Assembly (NCBI RefSeq): GCF_002803085.1
Contig: NZ_NNBJ01000011.1
Coordinates: 461,161-525,160, forward strand
Length of the DNA stretch: 64,000 nucleotides
Origin: Streptomyces sp. CB01201
Lineage (GTDB): Bacteria; Actinomycetota; Actinomycetes; Streptomycetales; Streptomycetaceae
Reading direction: 5' to 3'
Positions 7,933-16,092 of this stretch are shown piece after piece; positions within the stretch are counted from its first letter, which is position 1, and the number at the start of each line of letters is the position of its first letter. A program made the translations under genes and the position numbers. The notes under the pieces are model-generated. The model was not told the origin of the DNA, made no database searches, and saw only the letters and a program-made list of their open reading frames with translations.

Positions 7933-9270
7933 ATGACCATCACACTCGTGCTGCTCTTCGCGGCATTCCTTCTGATCCTCGCCAACGGCTTCTTCGTCGC
8001 CGCCGAGTTCGGCCTGGTCACCGTCGACCGGCCGGACGCCGAACGGGCGGCGGCCGAGGGCGACCGCAGGGCCCGCACCGTGGTGCGCGCCCTGCGCGAG
8101 CTGTCCTTCCAGCTCTCCGGCACCCAGCTCGGCATCACCATCACCTCGCTCGTGGTCGGCATGCTGGCCGAGCCGGCGCTCGCCGACCTGCTCGACGGGC
8201 CGATCGGCGCCACCGGGCTCCCGGCCGGCGCGGTCTCCGGCATCAGCGTCGTACTCGGCATGCTGCTCGCGGCAGCCGTGCAGATGGTGATCGGCGAACT
8301 CGTGCCGAAGAACTGGGCGGTCTCCAAGCCGCTCCAGGTGGCCCGTTTCGTGGCCGGGCCGCAGGACCGCTTCTCGCGGCTCTTCCGCCCGCTCATCGCG
8401 CTGCTCAACACCGTCGCCAACCGCCTGGTGCGGGCGCTCGGGGTGGAGCCCGCCGACGAGCTGGCCTCGGCCCGCACACCCGGCGAGCTCGTCTCCCTGG
8501 TGCGGCACTCGGCCCGGGCCGGCGCCCTGGAACAGGACACCGCCGACCTCTTCGTACGGACCCTCTCGCTCGGCCACCTCACGGCCGAGAACGTGATGAC
8601 CCCGCGCGTCAAGGTCAGCGCCCTGCAAACCACCGCCACCGCCGCCGACGTCCTCAACCTCACGCGCGCCACCGGCCTCTCGCGCTTCCCGGTCTACCGG
8701 GAGCGCATCGACGAGATCGTCGGCATGGTCCACCTCAAGGACGCGCTCGCGGTGCGGCCCCCCGAGCGGCTGCGCACCGCGGTCGGCCTGATCGCGGTGC
8801 CGCCGCTGCTCGTCCCGGAGACGCTGCCCGTGCAGCAGCTCCTGGAGCGGCTGCGCAGCGAACAGCCGATAGCCGTCGTCGTGGACGAATACGGCGGCAC
8901 GGCCGGCGTCGTCACCCTGGAGGACATCGTCGAGGAGCTCGTCGGCGAGGTCCGTGACGAGCACGACGGCGCGGACGCCGGCCGGCCCGAGCTCGCCGTG
9001 GTGGCGGGCGAGGACGGCAGGCCCGCCTGGGAGGCCGACGGCAGCTGCCGGGTCCTCTCGCTCGGCCGGATAGGCCTGGAGGCGCCCGAGGGCCCCTACG
9101 AGACCGTCGCGGGCCTGGTCGCCGACCTCCTCGGCCGCATCCCGGTCCCCGGCGACCGGGTCGAGCTGCCCGGCTGGCGGATCCAGGTCCGCCGGGTCGA
9201 GCGGTACCGCGCCGAGCGGGTCCGCTTCGTGCGGACGGCCGAGGCACCGTTGGCGGAGGCGGTCCGATGA
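7933..9270 (+). CDS. CNNM/CorC-type transporter with CBS pair (first copy)
   Basis: A 445-residue member of the DUF21-CBS-CorC_HlyC family, often misnamed hemolysin, linked to Mg2+ or Co2+ efflux. The N-terminal DUF21 part has about four helices, including LLFAAFLLILANGFFVAAEF and VQMVIGELVPKNWAVS. Two CBS motifs follow (VMTPRVKVSAL near residue 220, then PIAVVVDEYGGTAGVVTLED). The C-terminal CorC domain ends EAPEGPYETVAGLV. ATG at 7933 is used. Its stop overlaps the next start (ATGA), making a tandem pair of unequal paralogues. Confidence 0.9.
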   Translation: MTITLVLLFAAFLLILANGFFVAAEFGLVTVDRPDAERAAAEGDRRARTVVRALRELSFQLSGTQLGITITSLVVGMLAEPALADLLDGPIGATGLPAGAVSGISVVLGMLLAAAVQMVIGELVPKNWAVSKPLQVARFVAGPQDRFSRLFRPLIALLNTVANRLVRALGVEPADELASARTPGELVSLVRHSARAGALEQDTADLFVRTLSLGHLTAENVMTPRVKVSALQTTATAADVLNLTRATGLSRFPVYRERIDEIVGMVHLKDALAVRPPERLRTAVGLIAVPPLLVPETLPVQQLLERLRSEQPIAVVVDEYGGTAGVVTLEDIVEELVGEVRDEHDGADAGRPELAVVAGEDGRPAWEADGSCRVLSLGRIGLEAPEGPYETVAGLVADLLGRIPVPGDRVELPGWRIQVRRVERYRAERVRFVRTAEAPLAEAVR

Positions 9271-10361
9271 GCCTGCTCCAACTCCTGTTCGCGCTGCTGC
9301 TCGTGCTCGCCAACGGATTCTTCGTCGGCGCCGAGTTCGCGCTCGTGTCCGTGCGCCGCAGCCAGATCGAACCGCTGGCCGCCTCCTCCGCGCGGGCCCG
9401 CCAGGTGCTGCACGGCCTGGAGAACCTGCCGCAGATGATGGCCGCGGCCCAATTCGGCATCACCGTCTGCTCGTTGACGCTCGGCGCGGTCGCGGAGCCG
9501 ACCGTGGCCCGGCTCCTGGAGCCCGTCTTCCAGGCGGCCCGGCTGCCCGAGGGCCTGATCCATCCGCTGGGCTATGTGATCGCGCTCGCCCTGGTGGTCT
9601 CGCTGCACCTCGTCATCGGCGAGATGGTCCCGAAGAACATGGCGATGGCCGCGCCCGAGCGGACCGCGCTCTGGTTCAGCCCGGGCCTGGTCGCCTTCGC
9701 CCGGGTCTGCAAGCCCGTGACGATCACGCTCGGCGCCTGCGCGCGGCTCATCCTGAAGCTGTTCCGGGTCGAGCCGAAGGACGAGGTGGAGGCCGTCTTC
9801 ACCAGCGTCCAGCTCGGCCGCCTCGTCGAGGACTCCGGCCAGGCCGGGCTCCTGGAGCCCGAGGCCCAGGAACGCCTGGAGGACGCCCTGGAGCTGGGCA
9901 GCCGCCCGGTCACCGACGTCCTGCTCGACCGGGCCTCCCTGGTCACGGTCGGCTGCTCGGTGACGCCCCGGGAGCTGGAGGAGCTGACGGTACGCACCGG
10001 ATACTCCCGCTTCCCGGTGTGTGCCGAGGGCGGCGCCTTCATGGGCTTCCTGCACGTCAAGGACGTCCTCGACGTGGAGGAGCAGGGGCGCGCGGTGCCC
10101 CAGCAGCTGTGGCGGCCGCTCGCCACCCTGCGGGCCGAACTGCCCCTGGACGACGCCCTCACGGTGATGCGCCGCGCGGCCACCCACCTCGCCCTCGTCA
10201 CGGACGGCTCCGGGCGGGTGCTCGGTCTGGTCGCCCTGGAGGACGTACTGGAGAAGCTGGTGGGCGAGGTCCGCGACCCGGCCCACCGCGAGGAACCGGC
10301 CCCGCTGGCCCGGCTCGCCGAGCCGCGCGGCGAACAGGCACAGCAGGCGCTGGCCGGATAG
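9267..10361 (+). CDS. CNNM/CBS transporter (second copy, no CorC domain)
   Basis: A 364-residue paralogue of the preceding gene. The DUF21 membrane domain carries LLVLANGFFVGAEFALVSV and LHLVIGEMVPKNMAMAAPE. A CBS pair follows, with TLRAELPLDDALTVMRR and LVALEDVLEKLVGEVRD. It stops soon after the CBS pair, so the CorC_HlyC domain of the first copy is absent. ATG overlap with the first gene suggests co-translation and perhaps a heteromeric complex, which is inference. Its TAG stop directly abuts the stop of the convergent gene. Confidence 0.9.
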   Translation: MSLLQLLFALLLVLANGFFVGAEFALVSVRRSQIEPLAASSARARQVLHGLENLPQMMAAAQFGITVCSLTLGAVAEPTVARLLEPVFQAARLPEGLIHPLGYVIALALVVSLHLVIGEMVPKNMAMAAPERTALWFSPGLVAFARVCKPVTITLGACARLILKLFRVEPKDEVEAVFTSVQLGRLVEDSGQAGLLEPEAQERLEDALELGSRPVTDVLLDRASLVTVGCSVTPRELEELTVRTGYSRFPVCAEGGAFMGFLHVKDVLDVEEQGRAVPQQLWRPLATLRAELPLDDALTVMRRAATHLALVTDGSGRVLGLVALEDVLEKLVGEVRDPAHREEPAPLARLAEPRGEQAQQALAG

Positions 10362-12257
10362 CTAGAGCGGCTCCTGGGGGTCGCGGCGCGCGGGGCCGCG
10401 ACCCGACAGGACCTCCCCGTACGCCTGCATCAGATCGGGCAGCCGCAGGGTGGAGAGGTCGTCGCGGGTCGGGGTCGTCGGGTACATCGACAGCCTCAGG
10501 TCCCGGTAGGCGCAGCTCTTCTCGTACAGGGTGCGCAGGAATCGGCCGTTGCCCAGCTCGTCGATCCAGCCCTGGTCGACGACGTGCCCGCTGATCGAGC
10601 GCAGCTCGTCCAGGGCCTCCTCGTCCCACGCGTCCCCGTTCTCGCCGGCCAGCACCTCGCCGATCGACGTCAGTTCCAGGGGGCGGTAGGAGGGGAAGTC
10701 GACGCGGCTGGTGAAGCGCGAGGACAGGCCCGGGTTGGTGGCGAGGAGGCGGTCCATGCCCTCGGGGTAGCCGGCGAGGATGACCACGAGGTGGTCGCGG
10801 TTGTCCTCGGCGCGCTTGAGCAGCACCTGGAGCGCCTCGTCGCCGTACGCGTCGCCCTTGCTGTAACCGGAGTTGGCGAGCGAGTACGCCTCGTCCACGA
10901 AGAGCACGCCGCCGAGCGCCGAGTCGATCAGCTCGTTGGCCTTGACGGCCGTCTGGCCGAGGAACTCGCCCACCAGATCGGCCCGTTGGGCCTCCACCAG
11001 GTGGTCGCCGCCGAGCAGCCCGAGCGCGTAGAAGACCCGGCCCAGGATGCGGGCGACGGTGGTCTTACCGGTGCCGGAGGGGCCCGAGAAGACAAAGTGA
11101 CGTTTCGGCGGCTGGACCGGAAGGCCCTGACTCGCCCTGAGCCGCGCCATGTTGAGCTGCGCGGACAGCGCCTTGACCTGACGCTTGACCGGTTCGAGCC
11201 CCACCATCCGCTCCAGCTCCGCCAGCGCCTCGGCGAGCAGAGCGGGATCGGTGGGCCCGGCCGGGAACTGCGGGGGCGCGGGCTGCGCGGGAACGCCGGG
11301 CTTGTCCCGGACGCCGTCGCGCACCACCCCCGCGGGGCCGGCGAGCGGCGCCTGCGCCTCACCGCCGAGCCGCAGCTCACGGCCCTCGGGGGCGTCGAGC
11401 CCGAGCGCGGAGTCCGCCTCCGCCTCCACGGTGTCGCCGAAGCCGGACAGGGCGACCGCGGCGAGGTCGGGGGACTCGTCGGCGCCCTCGTACCCGTCGT
11501 TCTCGGTGATCGCGGTCAGCCGGGCCGCGGTGTCCATGAACGCCGGGTCGACGCGGTGCACGGCCCGGTACAGGGGCAGGGCCGCCGCCGAGCGCCCGGT
11601 GCCCTCGTGGGCGCGGGCCAGCCAGTAGCGCAGCTCCTTGCGCTGGGGCTGTTCACTGCGGCAGCGCATCAGTGCGGCCGAAAGCAGCGGCTCGGCCTGC
11701 CCGAACATCTCCAGGCGGACCCGGGCCATCCCGCCGAACAGGCCGGCCTCGATGCCGAGCAGCGGGTCGTCGACCAACGGCTCGGTGTGGCGCACCAGTT
11801 GGTCCCAGTCCTTGACCAGATAGGCGCGGCAGGCATGCAGGAAGCGGACCTGGGGATCGGCGTCCACGGGCGGCAGACCCGCCAACGCCCGGTCCAGCTC
11901 GGGGACATGGCGTCCGTCCAGCCAGTGCGAGGCGTGCGCGAGCAGCAGATCGCGCGGGCTCTCCAGCACCGGCTGGACCCACCAGCCCAGCCAGTACCAG
12001 GAGTTGAGGGTCCTGCGGTGACCGGCGCGCTGTTCGCCGAAGCGTTCGCGATGGCGGTACATGCGCAGCAGCGCGGTCGTGGTGTCCACGCGCAGGGCGT
12101 GCAGTCCGAGCCAGCCGTCCGCCATCGCGGGGTCGAGCCGCACCGCGGTGCGGAACTCCTCCTCGGCCTGCGGGTACGCGCCCATGGTGTACGCGTCCAC
12201 CCCGCGCAGCCAGGCCAGATCGGCCGGGGCGTGTACGCCCGGAGTGCCGAAGTCCAT
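10362..12257 (-). CDS. EccA-like TPR/AAA+ (CbxX/CfqX) ATPase
   Basis: A 631-residue protein with two parts. Residues about 1-300 are helical TPR-like repeats (for example AYPQAEEEFRTAVRLDP). From about residue 340 a CbxX/CfqX AAA+ domain follows, with Walker A FSGPSGTGKTT (about 388-398), Walker B GVLFVDEAYSL (about 450) and arginine finger region LSSRFTSRVDFPSY. This layout matches EccA of type VII secretion. No other ESX gene lies nearby, so the role may be different. ATG at 12257 has GGGGGA upstream; the longer frame to 12704 runs through a terminator and has no ribosome site. Confidence 0.8.
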   Translation of the reverse strand: MDFGTPGVHAPADLAWLRGVDAYTMGAYPQAEEEFRTAVRLDPAMADGWLGLHALRVDTTTALLRMYRHRERFGEQRAGHRRTLNSWYWLGWWVQPVLESPRDLLLAHASHWLDGRHVPELDRALAGLPPVDADPQVRFLHACRAYLVKDWDQLVRHTEPLVDDPLLGIEAGLFGGMARVRLEMFGQAEPLLSAALMRCRSEQPQRKELRYWLARAHEGTGRSAAALPLYRAVHRVDPAFMDTAARLTAITENDGYEGADESPDLAAVALSGFGDTVEAEADSALGLDAPEGRELRLGGEAQAPLAGPAGVVRDGVRDKPGVPAQPAPPQFPAGPTDPALLAEALAELERMVGLEPVKRQVKALSAQLNMARLRASQGLPVQPPKRHFVFSGPSGTGKTTVARILGRVFYALGLLGGDHLVEAQRADLVGEFLGQTAVKANELIDSALGGVLFVDEAYSLANSGYSKGDAYGDEALQVLLKRAEDNRDHLVVILAGYPEGMDRLLATNPGLSSRFTSRVDFPSYRPLELTSIGEVLAGENGDAWDEEALDELRSISGHVVDQGWIDELGNGRFLRTLYEKSCAYRDLRLSMYPTTPTRDDLSTLRLPDLMQAYGEVLSGRGPARRDPQEPL

Positions 12258-12451
12258 CACGTCCCCCACCACCGTGCCCCGTGCTGAACCGCCCATTCGC
12301 ACAACGGAATTGACGGGAGTTGACCGCACCGATGTGCATCGTACCTGCGGGAAGGCCCGCTGCCGAAGGGGGCGGGAGGGGAGCTCGCATGGTGACCCAG
12401 GGTGAGTGAAACGCCCTGTGCGGCGGGCTCGAAAGGGAGGAGAGGGCAGAA

Positions 12452-12489
12452 CGAAGCCCCCGATCACGGGGGAACAACCGGGGGCTTCG
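12452..12489. terminator. 11-bp GC-rich hairpin downstream of the kinase gene
   Basis: CGAAGCCCCCG (12452-12462) pairs perfectly with CGGGGGCTTCG (12479-12489) across 16 nt. A second small hairpin, GCGGCT/AGCCGC, follows near 12496-12515. The structure lies between the stop of the kinase gene (12550) and the start of the AAA+ gene (12257), so it probably ends the kinase transcript. No U-run is present. Confidence 0.6.
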
Positions 12490-12549
12490 CGTCCGCGGCG
12501 GCTCCGAAAAGCCGCACATTGAGAACGTAAGACCTGTATGGCCCCTGGG

Positions 12550-13242
12550 TCAAGCGGAGTTGAAGCACTCCGGGGGCTGTTTTGCGACTGTTCCGTGCGG
12601 TGGGGTGAACTCGTCACGTTCGGTGAGCGAATGGCTCGTACGGGCAGCCGAATCGAGTCCCGGCAGCCACTCGTACCCCTTCCGCACCTGCCGTACCAAC
12701 GCATCCGCGAAGGGTCTCGACGGGTCCTCGGCGAAATGGCGCATCTCCGCCTCCGTCCAGTCGTCCCAGAAGGCGGAAAGTCCGATTCCGTCGCGCTGGC
12801 GGCCCCGCGCCCAGGAGGCCGGCGCGGCCAGTTCCATCCAGACGAGCAGCGCGAGCCGGGGCCGCAGCGCCCGCCGGCCGGCCCCGACGCCCTCGATGAT
12901 CACCACTGGCGCGGGCTCCAGGGAGCGCGGGGCCCCGAACCGCCGCAGCTGCCAGTCGTACGGCTCGTACCGGGCCCGCTCGCCGTGCGCGAACGGATCG
13001 AGCACCTGGCGGCCCAGCCGGTCCGGCCAGCCGAAGAACTCCTCGTGCGTGGCCAGATCGTCCAGGTGCAGCACCGGCACCCCGCCCAGCGCCCCGGCGA
13101 GGCGGTCCGCGAACGTGGACTTGCCGGAGCCCGCGTGCCCGTCCACCCCGACCAGCCGTACCGGGCCGCAGGACGGGGGCAACTCCCTTGCCAACGCGGC
13201 CAGTTCGGCCACGGCGGGGCCAGTGGGTGGCGTACTCGTCAT
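12550..13242 (-). CDS. Uridine kinase-like P-loop protein
   Basis: A 230-residue P-loop kinase with Walker A GVDGHAGSGKST near residue 30. LHLDDLATHEEFFGW resembles the substrate lid of uridine kinases, and PVVIIEGVGAGRRAL follows. Uridine or cytidine phosphorylation is the family expectation; the true substrate is not proven by sequence. ATG at 13242 follows GGCAGGACGCG. A much longer minus-strand frame through this gene reaches 14712, but its upstream half is antisense to the peptidase gene and is not coding. Confidence 0.75.
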   Translation of the reverse strand: MTSTPPTGPAVAELAALARELPPSCGPVRLVGVDGHAGSGKSTFADRLAGALGGVPVLHLDDLATHEEFFGWPDRLGRQVLDPFAHGERARYEPYDWQLRRFGAPRSLEPAPVVIIEGVGAGRRALRPRLALLVWMELAAPASWARGRQRDGIGLSAFWDDWTEAEMRHFAEDPSRPFADALVRQVRKGYEWLPGLDSAARTSHSLTERDEFTPPHGTVAKQPPECFNSA

Positions 13243-13548
13243 CGCGTCCTGCCTGGGTGGTGCCGGGGCGGGCCCGGACCGGCGTGCTGCCGGGCGGACT
13301 CCGGGGGGAGATGCTTCGACCGTACCCGGTGCGGGGGAGCGGGGCGCGCGGGTGGCGACCTGGGGGCGGCCACCCGCCGGCGGAGAGCCGCCCAGCTCAT
13401 GCCAGTGGTGGAGACCAATACGTCCAGACCAATATTGGCCCCGTGGCACGCGCCGAAGCACTGGCCGAAGGGGCCCCCGACCCGCAATAGTTGGCCCGCT
13501 GTCGTGTGCACTCGCCACCCCATCCGTGACCGACCGGGGGTCCTCACC
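13243..13548. promoter_or_regulatory. Divergent gap with dre-like repeats before the C39 peptidase gene
   Basis: This 306-bp gap separates the divergent kinase and peptidase genes. At 13404-13419 a site beginning AGTGGTGG and ending AGACCAAT matches the 16-bp DasR dre consensus at about 13 positions. The 9-mer AGACCAATA repeats at 13412-13420 and 13426-13434. This resembles the chitinase operators in the window, so aminosugar-linked control of the peptidase is possible but unproven. Nothing else stands out in the gap. Confidence 0.4.
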
Positions 13549-14910
13549 GTGACAAGCCCCACCTCCCGCAGAACCGTCCTCGCCGCGGCCGTCGCCGTCG
13601 CGGCCGGCGCCGTGACCGCGTCCGCGGGCCCGGCGGCCGCGTCCGGCGGCGCCGCCCGACCGAAGCAGGGCCGGCCGCTCGTGGACAACCAGGCCTGGAC
13701 CTCCCACGCCGACTGGCGCTCCGGCACCGCCCACGGGGTGCGTGCCGAGACCGGCCGGCGCCCCGGCATCGTCATCGCGCGCCCGGCCGGGACCAGCTCC
13801 TACACCGACCCGCACACCCAGCGGACCGCCACCTGGGAGTACGCGAGCTGGACCTCGCCGGTGCACCGCTCCACCGTGCCCGCGACCGAGTCCGTCGCCC
13901 ACTGGAACGCCCACACTCCGCCCGGCACCTGGATCCAGGTCGAGCTGCTCGGCACCTACACCGACGGCACCGCCACACCGGCGTACGTGATGGGCCGCTG
14001 GACGGCCGGCGACGGAGACACGGACATCCGCCGCACCTCCGTCGACGGCCAGGGCGACGGGAAGAGCTCCATCTCGACCGACACCTTCGCCATCGACACC
14101 CCGGCGAGCGGCCTGCGCCTGGCCTCCTACCGGCTGCGGGTCACCCTCTACCGCCCGCCGGGCAGCCGGCTCACGCCGACCGTGTGGCGGCTCGGCGCGA
14201 TGGCGTCGGACATCCCGGACCGGTTCACCGTGGACGCCTCGACGCCGGGCCACGCGGGCGAGCTGGCGGTGCCGAGCTACTCGCAGGAGATCCACAAGGG
14301 CCAGTACCCGCAGTACGACAACGGCGGCGAGGCCTGGTGCAGCCCCACCTCCTCGCAGATGATCATCGAGCACTGGGGGCGCCGGCCGAGCGCGGCCGAC
14401 CTCGCCTGGGTGGACCCGTCCTATGCCGATCCCCAGGTGTGCCACGCGGCCCGTCAGACCTACGACTACCAGTACCAGGGCTGCGGCAACTGGCCCTTCA
14501 ACGCCGCCTACGCCGCCACCTACCGGGACCTGAGCGCGGTGGTCACCCGGCTGCGCTCGCTGAACGACGTGGAGACGCTGGTCCGCGCCGGCATCCCGGC
14601 CATAACGTCCCAGTCGTTCCTCGCGACCGAACTGACCGGCGCGGGCTACGGGACCTCGGGGCACCTGATGACCGTGATCGGCTTCACCGCCGACGGCGAC
14701 GTCATCGCCCACGACCCGGCGTCGCCCGATGACGCGGCCGTACGGCGCGTCTACAAACGGCGCGAATTCGAGAACATCTGGCTGCGGACCAAGCGCTACA
14801 ACGCGAGCGGAAACGTGTCCTCCGGCACAGGTGGCATCTGCTACCTGTACTGGCCCGCATCCCCGACGGCCGGTCAGCGCAAGGCCCTGGCGGCCGTCGG
14901 CATCCGCTGA
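13549..14910 (+). CDS. Tat-exported C39-family peptidase
   Basis: A 453-residue secreted protein. The N-terminus TSRRTVLAAAVAVAAGAV is a twin-arginine signal followed by ASA-type cleavage residues. Residues about 50-225 form a beta-rich domain of unknown role. The C-terminal part is a papain-like C39 domain: Cys in GGEAWCSPTSSQ, His in SGHLMTVIGF, and Asp in VIAHDPASPDD. Its target is unknown; such proteins may cleave peptides or cross-bridges outside the cell. GTG at 13549 has only a weak G-rich ribosome site, but it puts the RR motif at the expected position. Confidence 0.82.
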   Translation: MTSPTSRRTVLAAAVAVAAGAVTASAGPAAASGGAARPKQGRPLVDNQAWTSHADWRSGTAHGVRAETGRRPGIVIARPAGTSSYTDPHTQRTATWEYASWTSPVHRSTVPATESVAHWNAHTPPGTWIQVELLGTYTDGTATPAYVMGRWTAGDGDTDIRRTSVDGQGDGKSSISTDTFAIDTPASGLRLASYRLRVTLYRPPGSRLTPTVWRLGAMASDIPDRFTVDASTPGHAGELAVPSYSQEIHKGQYPQYDNGGEAWCSPTSSQMIIEHWGRRPSAADLAWVDPSYADPQVCHAARQTYDYQYQGCGNWPFNAAYAATYRDLSAVVTRLRSLNDVETLVRAGIPAITSQSFLATELTGAGYGTSGHLMTVIGFTADGDVIAHDPASPDDAAVRRVYKRREFENIWLRTKRYNASGNVSSGTGGICYLYWPASPTAGQRKALAAVGIR

Positions 14911-15029
14911 GCGGGCCTTGGCGCCCCGGGGTCAGTGACGAACGTCTCTACCCCGGGGCGCCGGTCCGCTGGCACTGTGGACGGGTCACCGGGGGGACCG
15001 TGCACCGCCACACGACCGAGTGAGTTGCC

Positions 15030-15194
15030 ATGACCCTGCCTGCCACCACCCTCGACGATCCCCGAGCCCTGGCCGAGCTGCGCGCCCGCACCGGTGGCCC
15101 CAAGGACACCGGCCCCAAGGTCCTCGAACACATCCTGGGCTGGACCCTCGTGGTGGTCATCGCCATGCTGGTCACACAGACGGGCCTGCTGTAG
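15030..15194 (+). CDS. Small single-pass membrane protein (SCO1431-like)
   Basis: A 54-residue protein starting MTLPATTLDDPRALAELRAR. It has a soluble basic-acidic N-terminal half and one membrane helix near the C-terminus (LGWTLVVVIAMLVTQTGLL). It resembles a conserved Streptomyces small membrane family named after SCO1431; that identification is from memory. No function is known. ATG at 15030 has the weak site GAGTGAGTTGCC. The gene stops 17 bp before the convergent membrane-protein gene. Confidence 0.75.
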   Translation: MTLPATTLDDPRALAELRARTGGPKDTGPKVLEHILGWTLVVVIAMLVTQTGLL

Positions 15195-15210
15195 CGGGGA
15201 GCCGCCGCGG

Positions 15211-16092
15211 CTAGGTGGTGAGCTCCAGGTCGAGGTCGGCCTTCCAGTGCCGCCCCGGGACGCCGACCAGGCCGTAGAGGAACCGCACCGGTGAGCGCCG
15301 GGCCAGCAGGGCGAGGCCCGCCAGTACGGCGAAGAGCAGCAGCCCCAGCGGCCATCCGAGCAGCCGCACCAGCCCGCTCGCGACCACGGCTCCGACGAAC
15401 GGCAGCCCGTACGCCCCGGCCGCGGCGACGGCCACCGCGAGCACCCGGGGCACCTTGCGGTCCTCGTCGGCGCCCGGCAGCTCCCAGCCCTCCATCAGCC
15501 AGCCGATCTCCGTGATCAGCATCGTGCCGATCACGGCGGCTCCGAGGACGAGCAGCGCGAGGAACGTCCCGGACGTCAGGAAGTGCAGCAGGTTGTTGAT
15601 CACGCTGTCCTTCGGCCAGTCCCGCAGCGCCGTCCGGTCCGTGGTGAGCAGCCGGCGGTAGCCGGTACCGTCCCAGCCGTGGATCAGCGTCCCGAACAGC
15701 AGGAAGTGCCCGCCCACACTCTGCAGGTAGGCCCAGTACCCGGCGCCCACGAGCACCAGCGACTGCGCCACGAGGAAGCCGAGCAGCGCCGCGACGACCG
15801 TACCGCCCGCGTAGCAGAGCACGAACCCGGCCCAGATCCCGCCGTGGCCGCCGGCCACCTGCATGGTCGCCCACGACGGGTACTGCCACAGCATGAACAG
15901 GCCGGTGGGGACCAGGAGTACGGCCGCGAAGAGCGCGGTCAGCATCAGATACGGATTGGCCGCGCGGCTGCGGGTGCGTACTCCTTCCTCGTACACCGAC
16001 CGCTGCCACCACTGGAGTTGACGGGCCGCCGAGAGGGCGAAGGTCGCGCCGGTGGCGTACGCCCAGAAGAGCGCCGCCTGGATCTGGATCAC
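15211..16092 (-). CDS. Multi-pass membrane protein of unknown function
   Basis: A 293-residue integral membrane protein, not recognised as a named family. At least six hydrophobic segments are visible, including LMLTALFAAVLLVPTGLFML, IWAGFVLCYAGGTVVAALLG and FLALLVLGAAVIGTMLITEI. A conserved-looking loop reads FGTLIHGWDGTGYRR. The GTG at 16092 overlaps the stop of the DUF6114 gene (GTGA), so it is co-translated with the DUF6230/DUF6114 pair and may be a partner in the same envelope complex. No enzyme motif is evident. Confidence 0.7.
   Translation of the reverse strand: MIQIQAALFWAYATGATFALSAARQLQWWQRSVYEEGVRTRSRAANPYLMLTALFAAVLLVPTGLFMLWQYPSWATMQVAGGHGGIWAGFVLCYAGGTVVAALLGFLVAQSLVLVGAGYWAYLQSVGGHFLLFGTLIHGWDGTGYRRLLTTDRTALRDWPKDSVINNLLHFLTSGTFLALLVLGAAVIGTMLITEIGWLMEGWELPGADEDRKVPRVLAVAVAAAGAYGLPFVGAVVASGLVRLLGWPLGLLLFAVLAGLALLARRSPVRFLYGLVGVPGRHWKADLDLELTT

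Noticed and set aside
12550..14712. A 720-codon minus-strand frame that could fuse an unknown domain to the kinase
   Set aside because: The upstream half is antisense to the Tat-exported peptidase gene. A good ATG with ribosome site exists at 13242 for the kinase alone.
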